Part shown: one piece after another, positions 6,841-13,467 of the stretch
How the letters are laid out: every line of letters starts with the position of its first letter
Numbering within the stretch: position 1 is the first letter of the stretch
From: Chloroflexota bacterium
GTDB lineage: Bacteria; Chloroflexota; Anaerolineae; Caldilineales; Caldilineaceae
Direction: 5' to 3'
Length of the DNA: 13,467 nucleotides
Assembly: GCA_003577005.1 (NCBI GenBank)
Contig: QEUW01000198.1
Span: 1 to 13,467 of the forward strand
Translations under genes and position numbers: made by a program
The notes under the pieces: generated by a model
What the model saw: only the letters and a program-made list of their open reading frames with translations
Databases searched by the model: none
Told to the model about the DNA's origin: nothing

Positions 6841-8007
6841 ATGTTTGGCAGCAAGATCGAATTACCCACCAATCGACTCATGCGCCGCACAGGCCACGAT
6901 GCGCCCGCGGTCGAGGTGATCGCTATGGCAAAAGAACGGCTGGCCAGGATTGTTCAGGTTGCGTCCCGGTCCAGCGCAGGTCACGATGACTATGCGCAGG
7001 TCGATGAGCGGCTGCATGTCGATCGACTGTCCAGCGCCAATGGAACGCAACCACCACCGCCCGCCGCCGGCTACGCAGCACTGACCCCACACCAGCGCGG
7101 CCATTTTCTCCGCTGGTTGGATGAACCCGATGCTGCAGCGCCGGCTGCCTTTCAGCAGCTCTATCTGGCTCAACTCGAGATCAATTTGCTGGAGGGAGGC
7201 GCCAAAGCAGCGCCCTCCCTCCATGAACTGCGGCGGCTGGGGCGCACACCTACCTGGTCCGGACACGAAGGGCTAGGGCGCACTGTGCTCCTGGGCTACT
7301 GGCTGGCCCAGGATGGCGCCGGGCTAGCCGAGTGGATGGGCCAGGCAACCCTGTCACCCGCGCTGGCCGGCATTAGCCTGGGTTGTCAGGCGCTTTTAGG
7401 CGCCCCATTGCGGAGCGAACAGATAGGTCCGATCCTGGCAAGTTGGGCCCTTGCGCCGTGTACAGGAAGCCACACGCTATGGAGGCTGCGTCTTCGCTCG
7501 TTGACGACTAACCTGGAAAGCGAGCCGCTCCAGTTTGTACTGGCCCAACTAGGTGAAGAAGCAGTGCGCCCTCGCCCCTGGCGCACCAATCACCGCGACC
7601 TGCGACTCGCGTTCCCCCAACCCGACCTGCGGACGGTGCTCGAACCTTACCTGGCGGACGCGCTGGCGCAAGGGCAATCGGTGCCCGAACCACCACAACC
7701 GGTGGCAGAGCAGGCAGAGGCACCAGCAGCCGAAACGTTCGGGTGGCACCTGATCCTCGAGTTTGGGCAGAGCCGCTCGGAACTCTTTCACTTTGCTCTG
7801 ACCATCGCCCAGCGCCAACCTGGCTTCCGCCAGCTTTTGGACGAGAACCGCAACGTGGTCTACCGGGTGCTCTTCAAACGGAGTGAGATGCGCACCTTCT
7901 GGCGACTGTGGGATTATGTTCAAAGCTGGTCCAGCGCACGCGTCTATCTCAACGGTCAGGAGCTCGACCGGTGGAAGGTCTACCCCTATTCGCAGTTTAT
8001 GCGGTGA
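6841..8007 (+). CDS. TerB_N-like protein, first gene of an AAA+/SNF2 unit
   Basis: I place the start at ATG 6841 (388 residues) because a -10 box ends just before it. A frame from 6772 is open, but its first 23 residues overlap the promoter. Residues 50-118 resemble the TerB_N domain of tellurite-resistance-related proteins: a D/V/D-rich strand (YAQVDERLHVDRLSSANG), Pro-rich turn, GYAALTPHQRGHFLRWLDE, then a helix ending QLEINLLEG. Residues 140-280 are helical with no motif I can name; about 280-297 is a Pro/Ala linker. A distinct C-terminal block (300-388) contains GWHLILEFGQSRSELFHFAL and ends ELDRWKVYPYSQFMR. No membrane segment or signal peptide is seen. It may be an adaptor or scaffold. 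The domain call is by eye. Confidence 0.75.
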   Translation: MFGSKIELPTNRLMRRTGHDAPAVEVIAMAKERLARIVQVASRSSAGHDDYAQVDERLHVDRLSSANGTQPPPPAAGYAALTPHQRGHFLRWLDEPDAAAPAAFQQLYLAQLEINLLEGGAKAAPSLHELRRLGRTPTWSGHEGLGRTVLLGYWLAQDGAGLAEWMGQATLSPALAGISLGCQALLGAPLRSEQIGPILASWALAPCTGSHTLWRLRLRSLTTNLESEPLQFVLAQLGEEAVRPRPWRTNHRDLRLAFPQPDLRTVLEPYLADALAQGQSVPEPPQPVAEQAEAPAAETFGWHLILEFGQSRSELFHFALTIAQRQPGFRQLLDENRNVVYRVLFKRSEMRTFWRLWDYVQSWSSARVYLNGQELDRWKVYPYSQFMR

Positions 8008-8010
8008 AGG

Positions 8011-9495
8011 ATGAAACACGAACTTGACATCTACATCCGCGCCCGTTATCCGTTGCTCTGGGTGGTCACACCGGAGGAGGAACGGGCGCTGGCAGAGATC
8101 GAGACGCTAGCGCAAGAGCAGCGCAAACGGCTGCTGTTGTGGAGTTCAACCGTTGGGCTGATCAACCCGGCGCTGACCGGCCGCGCCGACACCAGCAAGC
8201 GAGATCCCCTCGCCCTGCTCGGCACGATCCTGGAGGATGGCGAATCCTGTATCTGGGTTCTGCGCGACTTTCACCCCTTCCTCAGGGACCCCAACGTGGT
8301 TCGCCGACTACGCGAGGCCGCTTTTGGCCTGCGCGCCAGCAATAAGACCGTGATCCTCCTGGGGCCGGTGCTCAAGATCCCGATTGAGTTGGAGAAAGAG
8401 GTCACGGTTGTGGACTTTGATCTGCCTGGAGCCAGACAACTAGAAACCTTGCTTGAAGCCAAGATCGAGGTCTTGCGGCGCCAGGACAAAGTGGTGGTTG
8501 AACTGGACCGGCGCCAGCGTGGGCTGTTGGTGCGGGCCTGTCAAGGTCTGACCGAAAACGAAGCGCAAGACGCTATCGCCAAAGCCGTGATCCAGGCCGG
8601 CGGCCGCCTCGACGGCGACGCCATCGAGGCGGTGACGGCGGAGAAGCAACAGATCATCCGCAAAAGCGGGCTGCTGGAATTCTACGCCAGCGAAGAGGTG
8701 CTGACCAACGTCGGCGGGTTGGCGACGCTCAAAGAGTGGTTGCGCAAACGGGTGCGCGCGTTTAGCGACGAGGCCCGCGCCTTTGGCCTGCCGGAACCAA
8801 AGGGAATCCTGCTCGTCGGGGTCCAGGGGTGTGGCAAGTCGCTGGTCGCCAAGGCTGTCGCCAATTCGTGGCGGCTACCGCTGTTGCGGCTCGACGTGGG
8901 CCGGCTCTTTGCCTCGCTGGTCGGCTCCAGTGAAGAGAATCTGCGCAGCGCCATCAAGGTGGCCGAGAGCATCGCTCCGGTGGTGCTTTGGGTAGATGAG
9001 ATCGAAAAGGGCTTTTCGGGCGTCGGCTCCAGCAATGTCAGCGACGCCGGCACTGCGGCGCGCGTCTTTGGCAGTTTTATCACCTGGTTGCAGGAGAAAG
9101 AGAAGCCGGTCTTTGTCATCAGCACGGCCAACGATGTGAGCCAGTTACCGCCCGAACTGGTGCGCAAGGGCCGCTTTGACGAGATCTTCTTTGTCGATCT
9201 GCCCGACGCCACCGAGCGCAGCGAGATCTGGAAGATCCATCTGACTAAACGCAATCGCGACCCAGCCCAGTTTGACCTCAGCACGTTGGCGATGGCGTCG
9301 GATGGTCTCTCCGGCGCCGAAATCGAGCAGGCCGTGGTTGCCGGCCTCTATGAGGCGTTCGACAAAAACCGGCCCCTCATGATGGGCGATCTGCTCGAGG
9401 TTTTGCAGGAGACTGTGCCACTCAGTCAGATGATGGCGGAGGAGATCGACGCCTTACGCCAGTGGGCGCGCCAACGAGCCCGGCGGGCATCCTAA
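8011..9495 (+). CDS. AAA+ ATPase, Ycf46-like
   Basis: The 494-residue protein has an N-terminal domain (about 1-220) starting [20 protein letters not shown], followed by an AAA+ module. Walker A is GVQGCGKS at 270-277, Walker B is [12 protein letters not shown] with D329 and E330, sensor 1 is N374 in STAND, and the arginine-finger segment is RKGRFDE at 385-391. The lid contains [12 protein letters not shown] at 432-443. This two-part build matches the Ycf46 group of AAA+ proteins, whose role is poorly defined. ATP-driven remodelling is expected. It starts 3 bases after the previous stop, with GGTGAAGG overlapping that stop codon, so translation is coupled. A substrate is not evident from sequence. 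Confidence 0.93.
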   Translation: MKHELDIYIRARYPLLWVVTPEEERALAEIETLAQEQRKRLLLWSSTVGLINPALTGRADTSKRDPLALLGTILEDGESCIWVLRDFHPFLRDPNVVRRLREAAFGLRASNKTVILLGPVLKIPIELEKEVTVVDFDLPGARQLETLLEAKIEVLRRQDKVVVELDRRQRGLLVRACQGLTENEAQDAIAKAVIQAGGRLDGDAIEAVTAEKQQIIRKSGLLEFYASEEVLTNVGGLATLKEWLRKRVRAFSDEARAFGLPEPKGILLVGVQGCGKSLVAKAVANSWRLPLLRLDVGRLFASLVGSSEENLRSAIKVAESIAPVVLWVDEIEKGFSGVGSSNVSDAGTAARVFGSFITWLQEKEKPVFVISTANDVSQLPPELVRKGRFDEIFFVDLPDATERSEIWKIHLTKRNRDPAQFDLSTLAMASDGLSGAEIEQAVVAGLYEAFDKNRPLMMGDLLEVLQETVPLSQMMAEEIDALRQWARQRARRAS

Positions 9496-9498
9496 AAA

Positions 9499-9550
9499 CA
9501 ATCCGCGTAATCTGCGAATAAACTCTGTGTCATCTGTGCAATTTGTGGAT
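9499..9550 (+). repeat. degenerate ~10-bp CTGCG/CTGTG repeat array between AAA+ and helicase genes
   Basis: The spacer is made of about five variant units: AATCCGCGT, AATCTGCGA, ACTCTGTGTC, ATCTGTGCA, ATTTGTGGA. The composition is unlike the flanking genes. It occupies nearly the whole 62-bp gap, where no Shine-Dalgarno match is seen for the helicase ATG. A related CACAGAGTACACAGAGAA style appears in the terminator at 11549-11640. Confidence 0.6.
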
Positions 9551-9557
9551 CACCTTC

Positions 9558-11525
9558 ATGTCTCAAGAACGTTTTGAATGGCTCGAGATCCCCGACGAAC
9601 TCGACCGCCCTAAGAAAAAGCAAAAAGAGAGGAGCCCTGAGGCTCTCCTTGGCAAGCGTTGCCCCCAATGCAACTGGCTCGACGAGGAGACGGCTACGGT
9701 CTGCTTTCGTTGCGGCTATCGCTATCACTTTGACCGTGATATGGCCGCCCGCATCGGCGAGCTGGGCGTCACCTTGCCGCCGCGCATCATCGAGACGCCA
9801 CAAAACCTGGAGAACTTTTTTCGCACGCATGGGCGCATTCGCCCGCCGGAGCCGTTGCCTCTCTTTCAGTTGCGCGCCCAGGCTGAACGGCTCCGGCTCA
9901 GCCGCGGCTTTGATGAACTGGTCTGTCTGGAGTCGATCAGCGTCGAGCATTATGAACACCAGCTCGAAGCCGCCATCCGCGCCCTGCGCGACATGCGCGG
10001 GCGCGCTTTGCTGGCCGACGAAGTGGGATTAGGCAAAACCATCGAGGCCGGTATCGTGATGAAAGAGCTGATCCAGCGCGGGCTAGTGCGCTCGGTGCTG
10101 GTGCTAACGCCGGCCTCGCTCACCGAGCAGTGGCGCGAGGAGCTATCCGCCAAGTTTCACGAAGAGTTTACCGTCATGTCCACCCCGGCGCAATGGGCGG
10201 AGGTCATCGCCGATGAAGCCGGCCGCTGGATCGTCAGCATGGACCGCGCCAAGCTCGACCGCCATAGCCAGGGCGTGCTTGCCCGCGAATACGACCTGTT
10301 GATCGTCGATGAAGCACACAAGCTCAAAAACCGCAGCACGCTGATCTGGAAATTTGTCAACCAGATCCGCAAACGGTATGTGCTGTTGCTGACCGCCACA
10401 CCGGTACAAAATGACCTCTTGGAGCTGTACAGCCTCATCACCATCCTGGCGCCGGGGCAACTGGGGACGGTGCGTGCCTACCGTAACCATTTTCTCGAAC
10501 AGGCCGACACCCGCCAACCCAAGAACACACGCTCGCTGCGTCGGCTGCTCAACGATGTGATGATCCGCAACCGGCGCAGCAAGGTGGATGTCCAGTTCCC
10601 CAAACGGCAGGCTGCCATCTACCATCTGGAATTGAGCGAACGAGAGTGGCTGCTCTACAGCGATGTCACCGACTACATCCGCCGGCGATTTCGCAGCGTC
10701 GATAGCAACAAGCATCTGCGCCTCACGTTGGTGACGCTGCAAAAGGAACTGAGCAGCAGCCCGCAGGCGGTGGCCGCCACGCTGCGCAAGATGGTCAATG
10801 ACCGCGCCCACAGCGACAACACCCGCGCCGAACTCCAGCACTTTCTCGAACTGGCCGAGTCGATCCCCATTGGCCGCAAACTGACCGCGGTGCGCGAACT
10901 GCTCAACCGCCACCCTGGCAAATTTCTCATCTTTACAGAATACCGGCAAACACTCGAAACAATCGTCCGCCAGTTACAGGCATGGGGCATCGGCGTCGTC
11001 GGTTTCCACGGCGGGCTGACCATCGACCAGAAGGAGGCGGCGGTGGCTGCCTTCCGCGGCAACGGCAGCCGCAACGACCCCGTGCGCGTGATGGTGAGCA
11101 CAGAGAGCGGCGCCGAAGGACGCAACCTCCAGTTCTGCCACCAGTTAATTAACTATGACCTGCCCTGGAACCCCATGCGCATCGAGCAGCGTATCGGTCG
11201 CCTCCACCGGCTGGGCCAGGAACACGATGTCACCATCTTCAATCTGAGCTGCAACGAGACCATCGAGGCGCACATTATCGAGCTGCTGGCGCGCAAGATC
11301 CGCATGTTCGAACTGGTCATTGGTGAGCTGGACTTGATCCTGGGCAATGTGGAGGGGGCAAAATCATTCGAGGATCTGCTGCGCGAGGCGTGGGAGGCCA
11401 GCCAGAGTGAGAGCGATCTGCGCCGACGGCTGGCCGCGCTAGGCGATGCGCTCACCCAGGCGCGCACTCGTTACGAAGAGGTGCGTGCCACCAACCGTCT
11501 GTTGGATGATGCGTTGAGTGAGTAA
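9558..11525 (+). CDS. zinc-ribbon SNF2/Swi2-family helicase-like ATPase
   Basis: I use ATG 9558 (655 residues); the frame also has a TTG five codons earlier inside the repeat spacer. Residues 35-52 hold a zinc ribbon, CPQC then CFRC (C35, C38, C49, C52). The SNF2 core follows: motif I DEVGLGKT at 154-161, Ia-like LVLTPASLTEQW, DEAH at 251-254, motif III LLTATPVQND at 277-286, a second RecA domain with KFLIFTEYRQTLE near 455, motif V STESGAEGRNLQ at 514-525, and motif VI QRIGRLHRLGQ at 544-554. The C terminus is helical and charged. Such enzymes translocate on duplex DNA (RapA-like) and are common in defence and repair loci. It is the last gene of the three-gene unit and is followed by a strong terminator. 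Confidence 0.95.
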   Translation: MSQERFEWLEIPDELDRPKKKQKERSPEALLGKRCPQCNWLDEETATVCFRCGYRYHFDRDMAARIGELGVTLPPRIIETPQNLENFFRTHGRIRPPEPLPLFQLRAQAERLRLSRGFDELVCLESISVEHYEHQLEAAIRALRDMRGRALLADEVGLGKTIEAGIVMKELIQRGLVRSVLVLTPASLTEQWREELSAKFHEEFTVMSTPAQWAEVIADEAGRWIVSMDRAKLDRHSQGVLAREYDLLIVDEAHKLKNRSTLIWKFVNQIRKRYVLLLTATPVQNDLLELYSLITILAPGQLGTVRAYRNHFLEQADTRQPKNTRSLRRLLNDVMIRNRRSKVDVQFPKRQAAIYHLELSEREWLLYSDVTDYIRRRFRSVDSNKHLRLTLVTLQKELSSSPQAVAATLRKMVNDRAHSDNTRAELQHFLELAESIPIGRKLTAVRELLNRHPGKFLIFTEYRQTLETIVRQLQAWGIGVVGFHGGLTIDQKEAAVAAFRGNGSRNDPVRVMVSTESGAEGRNLQFCHQLINYDLPWNPMRIEQRIGRLHRLGQEHDVTIFNLSCNETIEAHIIELLARKIRMFELVIGELDLILGNVEGAKSFEDLLREAWEASQSESDLRRRLAALGDALTQARTRYEEVRATNRLLDDALSE

Positions 11526-11548
11526 ACCTGGCTGGCAAAGCCAGCACC

Positions 11549-11640
11549 AAAGCAGGAACACAGAGTACACAGAGAAGACGCGGAGAACACGGAGTTTTTC
11601 TCTGCGTACTCTGTGGCGCCTCTGTGTTCCTGCTTTTTTT
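11549..11640 (+). terminator. large inverted-repeat terminator after the helicase gene
   Basis: AAAGCAGGAACACAGAG (11549-11565) pairs perfectly over 17 bp with 11620-11636 and runs into T (11634-11640). A competing inner pairing, CAGAGTAC (11561-11568) with GTACTCTG (11606-11613), also exists. The sequence is made of CACAGAG/ACACGGAG units, so it is both terminator and dispersed-repeat-like element. A small GCTGGC-AAA-GCCAGC hairpin (11531-11545) lies just after the stop codon. In the minus direction only three T follow, so it serves mainly the + strand unit. Confidence 0.75.
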
Positions 11641-11675
11641 GTTTTCTATCCAATGACTCGGTGTTAGGAAATCAT

Positions 11676-12488
11676 TCAACGGATGCCGGCGCTGCGCAAC
11701 AGTTCATCGGCCCAGACAGCGCTGTCTCCTTCGAGGGGGGGCGTGGCTTCGGCCCGGTAGTTGATGCGCAGGTCATAGCCGGCCCGGTCATAGAGTTCGT
11801 GCAAGATCGTGTTCAAGTCAACGAGCGGTTCCTCGTCGTCCTCTTGCAGCGGCAGGCGAAACGACGGGATAGGGTCGCGCACAGTAAAGGCATAGAACAG
11901 GGCGCGCGGTCTGGTCAGCGCGGGGCTCACCAGAATGCTATAGTAGTACACCGCCTTTTCGATCTCGGTCATGCGCATCCCGGCGCGCAGTAGATCGATC
12001 TCGACCAGGTTGGTCATCGAATCGATGATCTGTCGTCGCTTGTTCAGATACTGAACCCGCCCTTCATTCAATCGTTTGTTGCCGGGCGAGAGAATTTCGA
12101 TCAGGGTGACGACGCGGGCCGTCTCTTCCTCGCTGTTGTTCGCAGCAACTGCTGGCGCGCCGATTTCCTGAACTTCCAAATAGGTCTCGCGCACACGAGG
12201 CGATGGCGGCAGTTGGATGGTCATCGGCTCGGCAACGGTTGCCGTCGCCTCTCTAGCCTCTATCGGGGCCGGCCGATAGAGGCCAATGACGGAGGCATCA
12301 GGGATCGTCACAAATCCCAGCGTTGCCGGGTCATCGAGGTAGGAGCGCTCCTGGACGGCGACGAAATAACGTGGACGCAGCAACGGTGACAGCGCATCGC
12401 GTAAGGCCGTGATGAGACTGTTATGCACGTTGGGCCAAAGAACCGGATGTTCAAGATAGGGATCCATACCGGGAAATGGAGTAGGCAT
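11676..12488 (-). CDS. DUF4058 family protein, PD-(D/E)XK-like
   Basis: The 270-residue product starts at ATG 12488, with AGGA about 6 bases upstream and the typical family opening MPTPFPGMDPYLEHP. The frame continues 22 codons upstream through the promoter, which I exclude. The core motif is TLIEILSPGNKRLNEGRVQY (128-147), then KRRQIIDS and LVEIDLLRAGMR (161-172). IPDAS (62-66) with E131 and K138 is similar in layout to Uma2-type PD-(D/E)XK nucleases, so a nuclease-like fold is plausible but not established. An acidic segment (EDDEE, 216-220) comes before the C-terminal helices. It is transcribed alone from its own promoter and converges on the helicase terminator. Confidence 0.85.
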   Translation of the reverse strand: MPTPFPGMDPYLEHPVLWPNVHNSLITALRDALSPLLRPRYFVAVQERSYLDDPATLGFVTIPDASVIGLYRPAPIEAREATATVAEPMTIQLPPSPRVRETYLEVQEIGAPAVAANNSEEETARVVTLIEILSPGNKRLNEGRVQYLNKRRQIIDSMTNLVEIDLLRAGMRMTEIEKAVYYYSILVSPALTRPRALFYAFTVRDPIPSFRLPLQEDDEEPLVDLNTILHELYDRAGYDLRINYRAEATPPLEGDSAVWADELLRSAGIR

Positions 12489-12519
12489 TTCTTTCCTCGC
12501 TACGGTACAATGAAAGAGG

Positions 12520-12531
12520 ACCACGCGTGGT
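12520..12531. promoter_or_regulatory. 12-bp perfect palindrome, operator candidate
   Basis: ACCACGCGTGGT is fully self-complementary. It lies in the 125-bp spacer between the divergent DUF4058 and M20 genes, just downstream of the predicted DUF4058 start point. A dimeric repressor bound here could act as a roadblock. No regulator gene is adjacent, so this is only positional evidence. Confidence 0.4.
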
Positions 12532-12544
12532 ACAGCCCACTGGC

Positions 12545-12573
12545 AGTATAACATTTGTTCTGGAACATTTCAA
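12545..12573 (-). promoter_or_regulatory. sigma-70-type promoter of the DUF4058 gene
   Basis: The minus strand has TTGAAA (12568-12573), a 17-base spacer, then TATACT (12545-12550). The spacer contains the inverted repeat TGTTC-CA-GAACA (12556-12567), which could be an operator. The predicted start is near 12538, giving a leader of about 50 bases. Confidence 0.75.
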
Positions 12574-12613
12574 GAGAGACTTACCCATCTTCTTCATCCA
12601 CCAGAGTGAGTAC

Positions 12614-13467
12614 ATGACCATCATCGAACAATTCAAGAGCGAAGCCGAAACCCTTTTCCCGCAACTGGTGGCCTGGCGCCGCGATTTCCACCGGCACCCC
12701 GAACTGGGCTTCCAGGAGGTGCGCACTGCCGGCATCGTGGCGGATCATCTGCGCGAGCTGGGGCTGGAGGTGAGCACCGGCATCGGCAAGACCGGCGTCG
12801 TCGCCGTGGTAGAGGGGGAGACGACCCCAGCGGATGCACCCACCGTGCTGTTGCGCTTTGACATGGATGCCCTGCCGATCCACGAGCAGACGGACCTCCC
12901 GTTCCGCTCGCAGAATGACGGAGTCATGCACGCCTGCGCCCACGACGGCCATACCGCGATTGGGATGGGTGTCGCCCAACTGTTGGTGCGCCATCGCCAC
13001 GCGCTGCCGGGCCGGGTGATGCTGGTCTTCCAGCCTGCCGAAGAGACGACGCGCGGCGCCCAGGCCATGATCGCCGATGGCGTCCTCGCCGACCTCAAAC
13101 CGCAGGCGGCCTTTGGGTTGCACCTCTGGAGCCGGCTGCCGCTCAACCAGGTGATCGTCCAGCCCGGCCCGCTCTGGGCCAGCGCGGGGCGCTTTACCAT
13201 TACGGTTCATGGTCGCGGTGGTCACGGGGCTGTGCCTCACGAGACGGTGGATGCGACGCTCGTGGCGAGCCAGATCGTGGTGGCGCTTCAGAGCATTGTC
13301 GCCCGCAATGTAGACCCGGCGCAGACGGCTGTGGTGAGCGTGGGCGCCCTGCACAGCGGAGATGCGTGGAACATCATCTCGGGCAAGGCGACGCTGACCG
13401 GTACGGTGCGCAGCTTTGATACCCAGGTTCACCAGTTGCTGGTCCGTCGCCTGACCGAGATTTCCCA
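12614..13467 (+). CDS. M20D-family amidohydrolase/peptidase (3' truncated by window edge)
   Basis: The frame from ATG 12614 stays open to the window end (284 residues shown of a family that is usually near 390-400). It begins FPQLVAWRRDFHRHPELGFQE (15-35), the classic N terminus of M20D amidohydrolases. Metal and catalytic residues are visible: DMDALPI (83-89), C108 and H110 in MHACAHDGHTA, E143-E144 in FQPAEET, and H170 in GLHLW. The lid domain starts around 193 with TITVHGRGGHGAVPHETVD. Such enzymes cleave N-acyl or amide bonds of amino acid conjugates in the cytosol; the exact substrate cannot be told. The usual HACGHD reads HACAHD here, a tolerated variant. There is no strong Shine-Dalgarno match. 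It is divergent from DUF4058. Confidence 0.95.
   Translation, partial: MTIIEQFKSEAETLFPQLVAWRRDFHRHPELGFQEVRTAGIVADHLRELGLEVSTGIGKTGVVAVVEGETTPADAPTVLLRFDMDALPIHEQTDLPFRSQNDGVMHACAHDGHTAIGMGVAQLLVRHRHALPGRVMLVFQPAEETTRGAQAMIADGVLADLKPQAAFGLHLWSRLPLNQVIVQPGPLWASAGRFTITVHGRGGHGAVPHETVDATLVASQIVVALQSIVARNVDPAQTAVVSVGALHSGDAWNIISGKATLTGTVRSFDTQVHQLLVRRLTEIS

Noticed and set aside
10143..10949. 268-residue minus-strand open frame within the helicase gene
   Set aside because: It lies opposite intact SNF2 motifs and has no recognisable domain.
12581..13432. 283-residue minus-strand open frame opposite the M20 gene
   Set aside because: The plus-strand frame has all M20D metal and catalytic motifs; the minus frame is its antisense.

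Overview
The window is a GC-rich bacterial chromosome segment. Its gene content, the long type-A RNase P RNA, and the AT-rich palindromes and CTGTG/CTGCG-type repeats in the spacers suggest an uncultured Chloroflexota-like bacterium (Anaerolineae or Caldilineae). That placement is an inference from style, not from a marker gene. There is no CRISPR array, transposase, integrase or rRNA gene.

Layout. (1) Positions 1-446 hold the 3' end of an unrecognised + strand gene, a possible 22-residue membrane peptide, and otherwise nothing clear. (2) Positions 447-1945, minus strand, form a stable-RNA block. rnpB (RNase P RNA) has its own strong sigma-70-type promoter. Six tRNA genes follow in the order Leu(UAG), Ala(UGC), Gly(GCC), Phe(GAA), Gln(UUG), His(GUG), with a second promoter at the rnpB 3' boundary. 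Two tRNA gaps are filled almost exactly by related AT-rich inverted-repeat elements. Two other gaps hold strong hairpins. (3) Positions 2008-6725, minus strand, form a seven-gene run transcribed from about 6750 downward: a subtilisin-family (S8) protease without a signal peptide, a stand-alone I9/propeptide-like small protein, a VOC/glyoxalase-fold protein, then moeA, moaC, moaD and moaE for molybdenum cofactor biosynthesis. MoaD carries a seven-residue tail after its Gly-Gly, so it would need trimming before it could be activated. (4) Positions 6841-11525, plus strand, form a divergent three-gene unit: a TerB_N-like protein, a Ycf46-like AAA+ ATPase, and a zinc-ribbon SNF2 helicase. It probably starts as a leaderless mRNA and ends in a large inverted-repeat terminator. 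(5) A DUF4058 gene (minus) is divergent from an M20D amidohydrolase gene (plus) that runs off the window. The spacer between them holds a good minus-strand promoter and two operator-like palindromes.

How the genes may work together. moaC makes the cyclic pyranopterin product, MoaD/MoaE form molybdopterin synthase, and MoeA inserts molybdate. moaA, moeB, mogA/moaB and mobA are not in the window. The protease and propeptide pair upstream might be housekeeping, or might be linked to processing of the tailed MoaD; that link is only a hypothesis. The TerB_N-like/AAA+/SNF2 unit looks like a dedicated nucleic-acid stress or defence module and is the best candidate for an undescribed system. RNase P RNA encoded directly upstream of six of its own substrates is a compact RNA-processing arrangement.
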